Shown here piece by piece: positions 12,471 through 26,119 of a stretch of DNA of 64,000 bases (positions within the stretch are counted from its first letter, which is position 1; each line of letters begins with the position of its first letter). Below the pieces are notes generated by a model. The model worked only from the letters and a program-made list of their open reading frames with translations. It had not been told where the DNA came from and did no database searches. This DNA comes from Sclerodactyla briareus (Eukaryota > Echinodermata > Holothuroidea > Dendrochirotida > Sclerodactylidae), in the NCBI GenBank assembly GCA_026419785.1, contig JAODTK010001443.1, forward strand, positions 119,139-183,138. Direction: 5' to 3'. The translations under genes were made by a program, and so were the position numbers.

Positions 12471-13116
12471 TGAACCAGGAAGGGATGAACCTAAGAACTT
12501 CAAGCACATGCGCTGGAATTGTGAGGTGGGGGGGGGGGTTGAGTTCTAATTCTCACAACCAATATGGGGGAGGGTCTAAGGTAAGGTGTGTCCACCTCCT
12601 TTCCAGGGTTTTTGTCCTGAATGGAACTGGATAAATGCAAAATGGTGCCGCCAAGTGTCTAATACTGTGGCGAAATTCATCATTGGGTGATTATACCCTG
12701 TGGCATACAGTAGGTATGTTTTAGTAGGGGAAACCCCATCTCTCCAAAATACGCATTTATAAGTCACCTAAGACCTTCACGTCAACTGAGTGCAATAAGC
12801 CCACACCCAATCACCCACTCAGGTCTGGGAATGAATGTAGTTAATTGTTTCCACATGGCCGTGGGGGGGACATTTTGACATTTCCGGGTGGCTGTTGATG
12901 TGATTTGGAGCAATATACTGTAGCACATTTCCATTCTGGAGATAATTGAGCATTTAGTCTATATAGTCTTTATAGAGACTAGGTGCACTCTTTGATGCAT
13001 CATATATAGCACACCTAGACATTGAGGACAGAATTTCATAATTTTCATGGCATGAAAAGTGGGATTGGTGTGTAAGTCACAAGAAGTCTTTTGATTCCTT
13101 GACATGTCACTCAGTT
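12471..13116. other. No recognisable gene
   Basis: Contains a G-run near 12529-12538 and nothing else I can define. Confidence 0.5.
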
Positions 13117-13224
13117 TGTATGTATGTAATGTATGTAGTATGTATGTATGTATGTATGTATGTAGTATGTATGTATGTATGTAATGTATGTATGTATGTA
13201 TGTATGTATGTATGTATGTATGTT
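13117..13224. repeat. (TGTA)n microsatellite
   Basis: About 26 copies of TGTA interrupted three times by a one-base slip (GTAATG or GTAGTA). On the minus strand it reads as a Thr/Tyr/Ile/His open frame, which is an artefact of the repeat. Confidence 0.95.
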
Positions 13225-13586
13225 TGTCTGTGAACAGTATGTGACACTAGCTGTGACTTTCTGTAGACAAATTTAGGAGAGAAAAATAATAGTGAGAAAA
13301 CCATGTGCTACTGCTGCCTCTATTTTCTGAAGTGTCATAAGTATGGCAATTCATGGCATCAAATATGATGATAAAGCTGGGAAATATTGTTTGTTGAACT
13401 ACTTAATATAGTTTTCTAACAACACATGTGGCTAAATTGGAGTTCCCTCAATCATGACTGTTGATACCAGTTGTTGTTGTACCCTTTCTATGTGGAGAGA
13501 CCCAAATGCATTTTGTGCAGGTTAGGGTGGATTTTTAGGATGCATTCGTCATTGCTATCAGTAATTTATAGTCTCTATCATTTTTA

Positions 13587-14130
13587 GCTCAAACCAGCTG
13601 TGCTGGTTGAGCTTTTGTGATCCGCCATTCATTCTATCTACTTTCCTGTGGGTCCACAATTGCTTTTGGGTTTCCACAATTGACTTTTAGCGGGCCAATT
13701 GATAACAATCTTTGATTAATGTTGACCAAAATTGAACATGATGATCATTGACCCTAGATGAACATTTTTACCGTGTCAAGGTCAATGTCAAGGTCATTAA
13801 AGCATGCACAATTGGCCATTTTTGTTCACAATTACGAAATTATCTTCTTCTCCTACAAAAAGCATTAGGTCTTGAAACTCAGTCATAATGTTCATTGGGT
13901 GGCGCTCCTTTCAGATTGTACACAGGATTTTCGATGGAAGGTCATATCATGCCATTAGAGTTAAAACAGTATAAATCTGGTGAAAGAAATATCATAGGCC
14001 TCTAACAGTCATACTTAGATGAATGTGGACCGAACTTGGAAACAATGTTCATTGACCCCTGGGACAACTTTGACCTTGTGAAGGTCAAGGTCAAAGGTTA
14101 TTGAAGAGGAATAAGGGCTATTTTGTTTAA
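13587..14130. repeat. Hairpin-headed repeat element with two ~305-bp units
   Basis: The element opens with a hairpin, GCTCAAACCAGC (13587-13598) facing GCTGGTTGAGC (13602-13612). Two units then follow, each with an ATTGACCC word, a GTCAAGGTCA/GGTCAAGGTCAAAGG word and a GGCCATTTT/GGGCTATTTT word, about 305 bp apart. Hairpin heads of this style are widespread in marine invertebrate genomes. A similar head in the opposite orientation (GGTCACCCAGCAC...GTGAGCC) closes the repeat at 33240-34155. Confidence 0.6.
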
Positions 14131-15149
14131 ATCTACAAAAATGTCGCATTTTCTGCTATGAAGGGATGTGACTGTCGCAAATTGCATTCTAATGTTTTTG
14201 CAAATAGTGATTTTCAGACATGTTCCAAAATTTACATGTCTTGTTATCGAGGTAGTTTAAGGTTGATTCAATGGAAAAGTTGACATATTTCCCATGATCC
14301 TTTTCATTCTCCCATAATTCACTCGGAGATCTGACCTCACATCTAGCTGCGAGTGAGATCTGACCTCGCAATCCAGCTGTACTGTACTGCTATAACGCCG
14401 CGTTCTTTCAGAACCTGTATATACCAGGTAGAGCGACAAAAACCGAGAGGGATTGTTTTGCGTCACATACCTTTGAAAGCACTTACTGTTTTTGTATCGC
14501 TCTATCTGTAATTACCAAAGTCCCCACTTCGAAAGAATCACCATACTGTACATCAATACAGACGTACTTACCGGCTGGAGCGCGATTCGCGCGCCATCCA
14601 TTCGAAAGTGACACTTGATATTCCCTTCCACGAAATAATCATGGATTACTCCTTCTAATAGTGAAATGTGTAACGGACAGAGATTAATATTTGAGATAAT
14701 TCAGAAGTTTTGCATGGACAGATCGGGAGCAATAGATTCTTAAAACCAAGGATTTTGGAGGCAATTGCAGCGAATGTTTGAGGCAGAGGGTTTACGCACT
14801 TCGTAGCGTGAACGTGTAAGCCTATATATACTGTTGAGTCTAGGCCTAAGTATTACGATTACTACAGCACTCCAACGTATAAGCCTACGATAACGTTAAA
14901 ACCTGCGATCTGAAAACATTCGCAAAACATCAGATATGAAACAGGCTTGTAGATGGGTTGATACAACACATTTCACAAAAGACGGAATCATGTTCTTTGC
15001 ACGGTGTCTTCATATATTTCACTTGTCTGCTCTAGGCTAAGTGTGGTCACCGTACAAAATCATAGCAAGCTAGGCCTAAGTAGCTTAGCTAGTTCTTGGG
15101 CGCAAAACGATTAGATTACAGCGTAAAAAAATGCTTAGTAAGCTGTCTA
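14131..15149. other. No recognisable gene
   Basis: Unique-looking sequence with no coding signature that I can support. Confidence 0.45.
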
Positions 15150-15760
15150 ATTTGCAATAATTTATGTGAAATTTTAGGTTTGGTAAGAATTTTCCTCAAT
15201 TTATAGTGAGTAATGGTCGAAATCCAGTCCTGAAATTATTCTAACAGAGATCCGGGTCAATGGAGTCATTCAATGTGGTCCCTATTTTTGCGTAATTTAT
15301 GCAAAATTACTACATTGGTTGATTTTAATGAAACCTGTGGGTATGTTTTTACCTTCAGTTCCAGATTTGTCATCATGGATTCCGGTCACTGAGGTTAATT
15401 CAAACATACGTCTAATTGGCATAATTACACGTAATGCTAAGTTGCCCTATTCCCATGAAACTTTGTAGGTATGACTTATCCTTACCTCCAACATTCCTTG
15501 AATGAGACTTGGAAGTTATTCAGTTTAGTTCTTATTTGCTAAGTTTTCATTCCAAATTTCAAATTTTTATTGGGGGGGGGGTGGGGGAGATAGGAGGGGG
15601 GGGATTTCTTGAAGCTCGATGCGTATGGTCTACCTTCATTTCCATTTTTTTTACAATTGACTCGAGTCGACTGGGGGTTATTCACTGTGTGGTATAATTT
15701 GCTTCATTCATGTAAATGTTCAAGTTGGTAAGATCCCCATGAAAAATCTGGGAGCAAGAC
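15150..15760. repeat. Degenerate tandem repeat, ~118-140-bp units
   Basis: Related blocks begin near 15152, 15291, 15419, 15537 and 15699. Each contains a TAATTTATG/GCATAATTA-like word, then GATTTT or CCCATGAAAC, and a GGTCACTG or GGGGTTATTC word. A further pair of the same words (ACTGGAGGTTATTCAGTGTG and its near copy) lies at 20170-20250. The units are well diverged, so the array is old. Confidence 0.5.
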
Positions 15761-16697
15761 ATGGAATGTCCTCTAATTGTTTGCATTGTGACTAATAGAA
15801 AAACAATTGATCGTGCAACCAGGTGAACTGGGGGTGATCAGCTTGTACCTCTTGAAACATCCTTCTGAACAAGTGAAAGTTTACCAAATATACAGACTGT
15901 GCTAATTTCCTTCCCGTAAATAGCGGGAGGGACTCTCAATAGGTTCATTTATTTTTTACTTTTGCCTAGTTAAGCTGCCTTGGAGGCTAAAGTTGGGTTT
16001 AATGAGAAACTGGTAAGTTTTAACTACAGTAGCCAGTACAGTTTAAATCCTCAATGACTGACTGGGTGTTCAGTGGGTTACACACACGTCCACATAACAG
16101 ACATTGATTACATGGGGAGTATTCAGTCTCCTGTTGAGGACTAGTAAATAGGCCTCAGGCCAAGGGCATATGGCCTAAACTATTTCTTTGGGTTTGTATG
16201 CCTTGAGTTCAACCTACTGCTTTCTACAAGTTTTAGCCAACAACTGTTTCAGCCAAGTACCCATTCACTACCTGTATCCATGGATGTTTCGGCCAACCAC
16301 AGCTGGATGTTTTGGCCACCTGCCTTAAATATAACCAACATACTCCTCATATTTCTGTCCATGATACCGGCGCGAATGCAATACTGTGTGACCTGTTCTA
16401 ACCATAGAACGCTCGAAGATACTCGATACAACGCCACCTAATAAGAAGGCCAAGCAGTGTATTTTGAGCCCAAAAAATTGTCACAAGCTTTTAAAAGACT
16501 TATTTATTAACATTTTTTTCTATAAACTAAGGTGTGTATGAGTCTGAGGTGCTAAAATAACAATCATTGACCACATCGAGGGTAGGTCAAAAGAACTAAA
16601 GAATCAAACAGCCATTCACATGAAAGTTCCCGTAAGTCCTAATGCTCCTTGTTGATCATTCTGAAGTGAAATATTATGAGCATTTATTTGAGTTTGA

Positions 16698-16718
16698 GCT
16701 ACAGCACCATTGGTGCTC
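16698..16718. repeat. Short dispersed palindromic motif, copy 1
   Basis: GCTACAGCACCATTGGTGCT contains the perfect palindrome AGCACCA-T-TGGTGCT. An identical copy in the same orientation is at 17484-17504, followed by a similar T-rich tail. The pair may mark ends of two short elements of one family. Confidence 0.6.
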
Positions 16719-17483
16719 TTGTTTCTTTTTTATGGCATACCTGTCGAGCAGAGGATCAAACCCAGCAGGGTACAGACCTGGATACTGCACCTTATTGTCA
16801 GCTGCGAATCCTTCACCAAGTACACAGAATAAGGGCAGTGGGGGAAGGAGGAGGGGAGGTGGTAATCATACTCAGACGGCAAATTGCCTACCCCTCGTTT
16901 GTCCCTGCTCCAATCCCTTGTGCTACGCATCCATCGAGGAGGCAACAATCTGCAAAAGGCTTCTCCTACAGATTAGGTTGGAATATGGTACCTTCATACT
17001 AGGTCAGTGTTGTCATGGATTAGTGCTATGCTACTATGCTTAGTTTTTCATAGCTGTTGATCAACTAGTGGGTAGGTGATCTTCCATCCCTACCTAAATC
17101 ATTTAACCAAAGGGATATCATAACTGTGTGAAGGGCGTGATGAGCCATTGTGAGAAAAACTGCAAAATGCCTCCCCTTCATTAAAGAGCATTTTCATAAT
17201 AGAGAACATATCCCTAAAATTACAAATTATGGTGTGAAGGGTGGCCACTGCATAGCTCTAACACATAAATGCATGTGGTTTGTTCTGGAAATCAATTGCT
17301 TCTCCTGCAGATGAACTTGGATGGTCATAGCATGTGGTGATTATCTTAAGTGGCCATTGGTACTTGGGGTACAGGAAGGTGTTCAAGAATTTGAAGTCTG
17401 TGGCTATCCCAAGGTGTCATTTTTTATCACAAAAAGGTCATTTTAACTGCATGCCATTGTAGTTTGTGGATTGAAGGGTTTTG

Positions 17484-17504
17484 TGCTACAGCACCATTGG
17501 TGCT
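17484..17504. repeat. Short dispersed palindromic motif, copy 2
   Basis: Second identical copy of the palindromic motif at 16698-16718. The ~760 bp between them holds no gene I can recognise. Confidence 0.6.
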
Positions 17505-17594
17505 CCAGTTTTATTTAACTTGATCAGTTTCTTTTGCAGATTCCAAATTATCAGGTGAGGAAGTTTAACTGAGTGTGCTTCACAAACATATAAC

Positions 17595-20500
17595 ATGGAT
17601 ATCTCAGGGAGACAACTCTTGCCGTTGGTGTTGTTGCTTGTCTACCTGTTCAGGTACGTTCACTTCATACTTGCATCCAATAATATGCCAACACAAGTGT
17701 AGCTGTAGTCCATAATTTTATCCCAACTAGGGAATATTATGGAGTTGTCTTATATACCCCCTAAGATTTTTGTGTAAAGCATGATGACTCATTGCAAATA
17801 TCCTGGGACAAGCCCCAGGAACCCATGCACAAATCCCCTGCATCACAGCAGAACCATGAAGTGGAGACCAAGACCCCGCCCATCCATAGCAACTGAGGTA
17901 GCGCCACCTAGAGAGACCATCCAGTGAATGCTGGAATTCACACCCGGAATATTTGCTTGCTTGCAAAGCAGTACTAATACCACGCTGCCAGCAGGCTTCT
18001 GCTAAATGTCTGCTCGGATTTTATATGTTGGTTTTTTAGTTTTTGACAAAAAGTACTCTCTTCTTAGGTCTGTATTTAGTCCTTTGGAGTGGTAAGCCTC
18101 CCCCTGTAAACTTGCATAGAGCATATACTAGTCCTCCATAACAGTGTGGTGGGCTATTAAAAATTGAGAAGGCCTAATACTCATTTTTGGGGGGGGCATG
18201 TAGTTTAACATCCTGCAAGTCAAAACTAAAACAGCAATACAACAAAAGTATCCAGGTCGGGCATGTTGGGGATTGCTTGGCTATGCCATTGTAATGTCAA
18301 TTCACAGAAATTGTGATTAAGCCTCACAGCTAATATGTATCCACATCACCCCTGTAGTAATAATAGAACGAATGAATAGTGACAGTAATTTCAGTGTTAT
18401 TATGGCCTATGATGGTGATATCTACACCTACTTTACTGTTCAGAAAATAATCATTACTTTTTTCTCTCTATAGGTTCAACTCTATCAGATAATGCAACCA
18501 CTAGCACGCACCAGGAGGAACAGCGAAAACCTTGACAATGTAACAGAGTTGACCACCTCGGTAACTGAATCATTCACCACCAAGATAGCCACTACCAATG
18601 TGACCCCTGAAACCTACCACACCTCAGAATTCAGTCCCTCCGCAACCCAAACAAACACTGCTGCTATCAGTAGTGAAAACACCAACGGCCACTCACAACT
18701 GATGTTGGTGCAACAGATATAGCTATAGGATCAACCCTGGGAGCTGAAGCGTCACCGGACAGTTCCAGTTCACCTCCGGTGGCGCTACAGGTTCTGAGGC
18801 TATCAATTCGTCGGCACCTTCCTCTGGGTCGAGCACCAGTAGTTCTGTGGATGCTGGCAGCAGCTCCACAGCCTCTACCACTGACCAATCAGGTGGCTCC
18901 ACTGCAGTTGGTTTGCCTCTCCCAGTCGACCACAGTGAGGGACTTCAATGGTGTGAAAGGTGTCCCCACTCGGAGAAGGAACTATACGGCGACACTCAAA
19001 TTGTCTGGAGACTGCAAAAAAGTGATAAACGAGAGCAAATTCATGTCTGATCTTAGTGATCAACTCAGTGCCCATCTGGAACGGATTTATGGTGGGGAGT
19101 TTAGGGTCTTTCCAGAGGGATTTAGGTGTGGCTCTATCTTGGTGGATCTATTGGTAGAGATGAAAATGTCCGAAGAAGGACAAGTACCTGAAGTCAACAA
19201 CAGTTTTAGTTTCTCCTACGGTAATGAGAATTACACAGCACAGGGTTTGTCAATGAAAGGGACTTCCCGGCGACGACTCCAGCAGTCATTGGCGTGAACG
19301 ATGATGAAAAGCGGCAGAATCACTCAGGAGACCTTGATCTAAATCGTTGATTGGGTCTGGGGCGGCTCTTTCATACTGCTCTCGTTCTTCCTTCTGTGAC
19401 CATACCTCGCCCACAAGGCGATCAAGGACTAACAGGAAGAGCTCTTACCGGCTCCAACAACTCCAGCATCAAGCTATCAGACTTCAACATGGCAACACCT
19501 ACATCACACGTCCACAGAGTATATACAGCGCCACCACTCGCAGCTCATCCTCCCCTAGAGAACATGGACCCGGGGAGCTATGGGGGCGTGTGAGCACCAT
19601 GGTACGTCATGCCGACGGGACCAGATCGCGAGGCCTACCAGGAAGGGGTGGAGAAGGAGACCCTGTTAACCAACGACAAAAAAACCATCGACGGGACTTT
19701 GGGAGGCGTGGCATTCCTAGCTGGTGGACCTACCTGTCTTGGAGGGTGAGTTGAGTTTAGGTTGGAAATTTCAATGACTCTTTGTTATATTGCATAGTAT
19801 GATTGCATAGTAGATATAGCATATTATAGGCCTAGGCTAATGACAAAATGCTGATTTGACATTGAAGGGACCCTCTGAACTCATGAAAGAGTTTGAATTT
19901 CTCTTTCGATCCTGACCAAGTCAGTGGATCTATGAGTCATGGACAGTGTGAGAGTGTGTGTATGTGATGACTAAACTTGTTAAACACAGAGAGGCAAAAG
20001 TTCTGAACACTTGTAACACAGAAGGTCTGGATGCCTGGTGGATAGGTTGAAGTCAGTATGCAGATTTATTATGGGCCTCTTTGCTTCAGTTTTTCATTTT
20101 TCCCCAATTATTCTGGTCAAAGTAGGGAACACATGTTCAAATGAACTAGCTATACTTATCGGAATTACAAGGTCACTGGAGGTTATTCAGTGTGTTACTT
20201 TGCTTAATTTCGCATAATTTTAAAGTTAACTGGAGGTCATTCAGTGTGTCTATTTCACATAGTTTATTCCCGATAAAAATTTGTTGGATTTCATGGATTT
20301 TTGCTGGTGAACAAATAGAACTTACGAATCTTCTAGAAACCACTGATCGTGCAACAAGGCAAGAAACTGGGGGCATCGCCTTGTTACATTTCACTCACAA
20401 CACGATGAGCAATTTGACGGTAATGATTCCAGAATAATTCCAGCTCATTGCTGAAGTGATGCTTGTTGGTCTAGGCCAAAGCAGCAATACAGGAATTTGT

Positions 20501-21801
20501 CTCTCATGATTTGTCTGCTTTAGCGGTAACTTGGCACACTGACCCGTTAGCCATGACATTTGGAGGGGCTTGAAAGTGAGCGTTGGCCAAAGTGTGGATT
20601 TCAACAGTTACATCTGGTCCTGGCAGAAGTGAAGGTCATTTGAGGTCAAATGGCTTTGGCATCTCGATAAAACTCGTGGATTCAAATGAAACTTGACACA
20701 CATGTCTGCCGTGTGAAATATTAGATGTCACATGACTAGAGCCTAAAACTTGTGTATTTGAATCAATTGGTGAATGTGTTCTTTGGGTCATTTGACCCTT
20801 TCAATATCAAATGGAATGACATTGTTAGGCGCACTGATTGTAAAAATATGCAGATATACACGTCGGCCAAATTTACCAGTCTGCCAATGTCTTGTTGTAA
20901 TTCAGTCTATTAGTCCTATATTCAGATGAGCATCAAAGGTACTGGTCATGCAAACAAATTCATCTTTAAACGGCACGGTTGAAAGGGGGACATGTCAAAA
21001 AACCCTACTACCAAAATTTGTGGATTCTGACATGGTCCTGTCAAGTTATGTCATTAATTTATTTTGATAAAGAATTTCACTGTAACCAATGACGTACCAG
21101 AGTAACGATGGCAGAGGTAGCCATTGATTTACACAGTAAATGCTCATTATTTGCACCATTATAGCAAAATAAATATTATTAATCGTCACAGTTGAAAGTA
21201 ATGAAAATTTCATCATATCTTGTGCCAACAAATTGTAATATTATTAGATCCCTTGTTAGTCTTCTGTCACTGGGTTGGTAAAAAAATGTTTTGATTGACT
21301 TTGTTGTGTTACACAAGGTCCGGTTACTCTCGAGTCACAGGGCACATGGGAAGGACACGAAATAGCAGACATTATGTTAACATGACCATTGTACTTTATA
21401 GAGAATTTGCAGAGACTGTCAAACAAGTGGTTTACACATGTTTAACCCTGCTTGCCATGGTTTTGTTCTTCGCAGGAGTCGTTCAAGAAGAGGACATGCC
21501 TCCACTCTAAAAATGGACGAGCGCCCGACCAGCGTACATCCATTCCCCGCCCGAGGTCATCCCTCCACCACCGGAAACGGAGCCCCCCTCCCCCTCCAAA
21601 GAGTCCAGCCCCCCTCACCCCAGCCGAAAGAGGAAGGCACAACGCAATCAAGACGAGGATGACAAGCCATAACAGCGCTCTCCTGGCGGGGACACGAGGC
21701 ACCTGATCCGGGCACAGAATCACGACGTCGGAGTGGACAACCCCGCACTAGACATTGATAGTGCCTACTATCTAAACTCACGGTGCGGTGGAACTGACTG
21801 A
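17595..21801 (+). CDS. Mucin-like single-pass membrane protein with SEA domain
   Basis: Three exons can be proposed. Exon 1 (17595-17653) encodes MDISGRQLLPLVLLLVYLF, a clean signal peptide, and ends at AG|GTACGT. Exon 2 (18474-19745) follows a T-rich tract ending TATAG. It encodes a Ser/Thr-rich mucin stalk (blocks such as TELTTSVTESFTTK and SSGSSTSSSVDAGSSSTAST), then a SEA domain (about 18983-19258) whose FRCGSILVDL fits the G-S-V-V-V self-cleavage site with the cut between G and S at 19130, then a hydrophobic helix GGSFILLSFFLL near 19365, PYLAHKAIKD and a tail to GGV-stop-APWYVMPTGPDREAYQ. Donor is GG|GTGAGT. Exon 3 (21476-21801, after TTCTTCGCAG) has a Pro-rich stretch and ends VDNPALDIDSAYYLN...GGTD-stop. 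Natural-looking blocks occur in different frames, with five or more shifts and one in-frame TGA at 19591. That means indel errors in this sequence or a young pseudogene. SEA-mucins act as shed cell-surface glycoproteins. Family membership is good; exact orthology is unknown. Confidence 0.65.
20160..20260. repeat. Two-copy intronic repeat
   Basis: The phrase ACTGGAGGT(T/C)ATTCAGTGTG occurs twice 55 bp apart inside intron 2 of the SEA-domain gene. It is related to the degenerate array at 15150-15760. Confidence 0.5.
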
Positions 21802-24800
21802 TTTTGAGACACCACTCGGGTAATTTTTATTTGCATGGTTGGTGAGCAAGTGAAAACAATTCCATCATAGTGATGCAACCAGGGCTTGACCGCATTCTCA
21901 GAAGTTGACTGTTCACGAGCAGCAAATCAATCCTATGGTCACCTGGGTCCAGAGGTGGGCCGTATGAAAAAATCCTTGGGCCTTAAGTGCATAGCCGTAT
22001 TCTAGTGGCAGTTTCGTTATTATAAAAAAGAATCCACCTCTTCCACCTCGGTATTGTGGTTCAGGCTCCCCACCCCTAGCACCTCAGCAATGTGGCACCC
22101 TTGATACTGACTGTCATAATCGATATATACATGTTGCATTGGTAATAAATTCTAACATTGTTTACTTTTGATATGAAGTCTGTTATTCGAGGGATTTTTT
22201 TTGATATCAATGCACCAGTGTCTAGATCTGTAAGAGGATCCTGAAATACTGGCAAACAAGAGGCTAACGTTAGTGCATGCAGGGTACAGTACTATGTTAT
22301 AAGATCGTGATACACAGCCACTGACTGTACTGGCTATTAGCTGGACAATACATAAAATCATATCTTTGCAATGTGGTTGCAGGAATTCAATGTTTTTTTT
22401 AATGGGATTTGCACTCAAGATTTCTGTTATCGTTGTAATTTGTGAGGGGGTCCTGACCTGGGGACAACCCCCCTAAGCTTTAAAATAACTTTGTGTACAA
22501 CCATTTTTGATATTATTGAGTGAATTTTGGCATTTTGCTGACATGCACCAATTGAGTGGACTCCCAAGGTCTTAAGGCCCAGGTGCCTGTTTTGTACATT
22601 TTGATTATCAGCAAGTATCCAAATGGATTTGTCTCTTGCTATGACAGTTTGAACGTAGTTAGGTTCACTTTTGGCAAATTGTATTCACCTTTTGGAACAG
22701 ATTGTATTCACCTATTAACAGATATTTTACATTATTAGGTCTACACAAACATGATCGCATTTTTGTTGCCTTTTTTCACCATGTTTTTATGTTGTATTTT
22801 TGCACGTATTATATTCAAGCGAAACCGATTGGGCCTTCACCTTTTTCAATACCCTTTGGACATTTCAGATTAAAAATTGTGCTTTCACTAGTAGCCAATT
22901 ACAGAAAAAGAATATAACTTAAAATTATAAACTAAGTTAGGAGCAAAAAAAAAAAACCTTGTATTGCTGTTCCCAGAAATGCGGCCTTTTGTATTGTATT
23001 TTATATTTCTATTTAATACAACTGTATCAGAACTGAAGATAACCCTAAGCAGATTGATCACGTGTTAAGCCACGATGTGACAGGCTTGTACCACAAACTT
23101 TGCAACTACATCTGTTGCCACTGGAGCTAGATGTTTTTGGACATCATCATGCTATTAAGTTAAAACCCGCATGTCTCTGCCATACCCTCCCCCCTCCCTC
23201 CAGTCAACACTTGACACATTAACTGGAGTCAGACAGTGAGCATGTGCAGGGTCCAATTCTATACTGAGATTGCTCAATCATGAAACTTCCATTTCAGTCT
23301 CCGAATTTCAAAAACTTCCTCTGTATAACTACAGTGCGTGATAAACACAAAAGTTCCCAATGGATATGTGACACCCCACCAGACTCCGTGTGTATGTACA
23401 GAAAGTGCATGAACCATTTATCCCTAGATGATTCACCCAGAAACCTAAGCTGTGTGGTCACATGAAACCAAAAACACCTGATACAGGCATTTGGACACAC
23501 CTATATTCATTTCAATGGTCGCATGGAGACAAGGGTATCAATATACTGCAGTCTCGTAAATAGATGGAGAATCAGAGGGACGAAGCAGCGGTTTTTCGTT
23601 CCTTCCAAGTTTATATTATATGAGCATCAGAGGGGGGATGTTGAACCTGCAGCCAATGGCGAGGTTCTAGTGAGGGGGTATGGGGGGACTATCCCCCAAC
23701 TTTTGGTCGACTTTTTTGTTTTCCACATGACTTCTGTTGTATACCCATCTTGGACTCATGTTTAGGTAGCTGCGAATCCGCTGCATGTAGACCAGGGGGC
23801 ATGTAAGCTTTGAGCTTTCCTGTAATGGGCTATGGCCAATCTGCATGATTTCCCACTAGCCACCCCCCACCTCTCCCCATGATGTCTCCACCCTTATCCC
23901 ACCCCCACCAAATCCAGCCAAGTAGGTTTTACAAATATATGAACTTCGCAGCTGAATGCATTGAAAATAGGTGCTACATGTAAATGCTCCAACATAATTG
24001 TCCCTAAAATGCCAAATTGATGTGAAAGAAATTTACCCCCAACCAACAATGTCTGACTAATTTTTGTTATGCCCAAGCCAGTCCTAGAGGTATTTGTTCT
24101 TGGCCATTTGAATTCCAAATTGAATCGCTATCAAGGTAATCTTCTCCAGTATGCAAACAGAATTATTGGACCACATTCAGTATGTACCCAAGCTGAATGA
24201 AAATTATTCATCTGACAGTCCGCATCTGAGACCGGAGGAGTAGCTTCATCACTTAAAAAAAGTGATATGCTACTAAGTGAACCGCGAGAGCTGCATGCCC
24301 TCAGTGGTTTACTTAATTACAATGCTTTGTTGACCTGTATCGCGGGTGTGTCAAATTTTTGCTGACGTCAGGCTCTCAACAATTACCCAATATTCACCAT
24401 AGCTACATGTTCTGCAAAGGAATCATCTGTATCGATTACTAACAAACACTGTTGACTCCATGTCCGGATTATGCAAAGGGCATTTCTAGGTTCGAATTGC
24501 TTCCTTTTCTTGTCATGGCGTAGATTGCTGTGAGATTTTCTCCATATACGTATTAGTGCACTCTGCATGCTTCGGTTTAATGTCGACAGTTATCGCCCAA
24601 ATTATGAATCTAATTTGCAAATGTTCATTGGCCACAGGGGGTGAATATCAGAAAAATCTATACTTTTCAGTATTTGAAACTATTTAGCATGGCTCGGAAA
24701 TGGATTCAATGGACTGGGCCTCCACAGCGATGAGATGAACTATCTGCCAATTTGTGTACCTGTGGATATTTAGGCCATACGTGTTGTTCTTGACGTGTAC

Positions 24801-25203
24801 ATGTATACATAAACATACATATACAGTATTGTATGGTATTGTGAATGTTTTTCAATACAGCATACTGACAATGGGACGTTGTAGGTCACGCTTCTGTATA
24901 AATAAATGCATATTGTTAGTGGGCTGTTGTTACAGAACGTGAACAATGGCAGGTAGGAACAGGACATGTATCGTTAGGTCAAGCAACCTACAGTGTGTGT
25001 GATGTTCCACACCTAATCGTAGAGACACAATACTAATGCCCACTTCTGAATTTGTTTCTTATACCTAAATGCAAGGTGCATGATGGTTACCTCAAACGAA
25101 CAAAACTAACCAAAAAATGGAAAATCAACTACCTACAGTACCTGTCTGTTCTGTTGGTATGAATCCTTGGGGATATGTTGAGCACAAACTTACAATTGAC
25201 AAG
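21802..25203. other. No recognisable gene
   Basis: Apart from the candidate polyadenylation site there is only non-coding sequence. Around 22445-22485 and 23625-23700 there are facing G and C runs like those near the ends of the hAT-type elements, but I could not find matching termini or target duplications. Confidence 0.5.
22144..22149 (+). promoter_or_regulatory. Candidate polyadenylation signal of the SEA-domain gene
   Basis: AATAAA lies 343 bp after the proposed stop at 21799-21801. Canonical hexamer, but such words are common by chance in AT-rich DNA. Confidence 0.3.
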
Positions 25204-25252
25204 CGCAATATTTTTTCAACCCCCCCCCTGCAATATTTTTTCAACCCCCCCC
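25204..25252. repeat. Two-copy tandem duplication
   Basis: GCAATATTTTTTCAACCCCC occurs twice in direct succession, each copy ending in a C-run of seven or eight. Confidence 0.85.
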
Positions 25253-26096
25253 TCATAGCCCTGTATGGGCTGTTGTGATTGAAGAGATCCGCCAAAATGT
25301 TGAATGTCATGACCATGTGGCAAGCTACGTTTGAGGTAATTTACAAATTAGCTAACTATTATGTTAGTTGTTGGAATGTCGAGTACAAACTTCAACTTTC
25401 AGAGTCATCCTTTAGTACCAACTTCCACCAGTTATATTGTTGCAAGGGAAATATTAGGCAGAAGCATTTTAATTGCTACAAAAGACTGGCAATTGACCTA
25501 CAAGTTGTTGCTGAGAATTTCCCTAATCAGGCATAAAATGCAAAAACCAACCACAACCCATACTATAATTTGTTATTTATTTCCGCCCCAGTTATTGAAA
25601 GTGCTGCACTGATCCGTCTGATCTTCAGAGAATCTGAGTGCCAGTAATGCAAGATGTGTGTTTAATTGCTACTGGCCTTGTTTATGGTACAGTAGTGCTC
25701 TACCTAATGTGCTGTGAAGTAATGGGTTTGGTATTCAATACCAGTCACTTGTAGTAGCCGATGTGCTGTGATAAGGGGTTATTCGATACAGGCTTGCTAG
25801 ATCCGTGGGCTTTATACCGTCATCATAAAAATGAAGAGTCTGTCATAGTCTCCTCCTGACTCATTGGAAGGTGCCAGACTGATGTTAAAGCCAGACTCTT
25901 TGGGTTGTCAGCACTCAGCAGTGATAGTGTGCTGTAGAGTTACAGTACAGATTAGTTTCGACTTAATCATACCTGTAGTAGTTGTAACATTGCAATTCTA
26001 CCCTATTAATCTTGACCAATGCGAACAGGAAATTTAATCATAGGCAAACACCCGAACCTAGCAACACAGTATGGGAGTGTTGGGGAATAGGAGGGT

Positions 26097-26119
26097 GGGG
26101 GGGGGGGGGGGGGGGGGGG
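26097..26119. repeat. Poly-G tract of 23
   Basis: An uninterrupted run of 23 G. Its true length is uncertain, since long homopolymers are error-prone in sequencing. Confidence 0.85.

Noticed and set aside
13107..13304. Thr/His/Tyr/Ile-rich minus-strand open frame
   Set aside because: Artefact of translating the TGTA microsatellite.
21438..21723. Three overlapping Pro/Arg-rich frames as separate small genes
   Set aside because: All are readings of exon 3 of the SEA-domain gene, where high GC leaves every frame open; the C-terminus VDNPALDIDSAYYLN and its stop settle the final frame.
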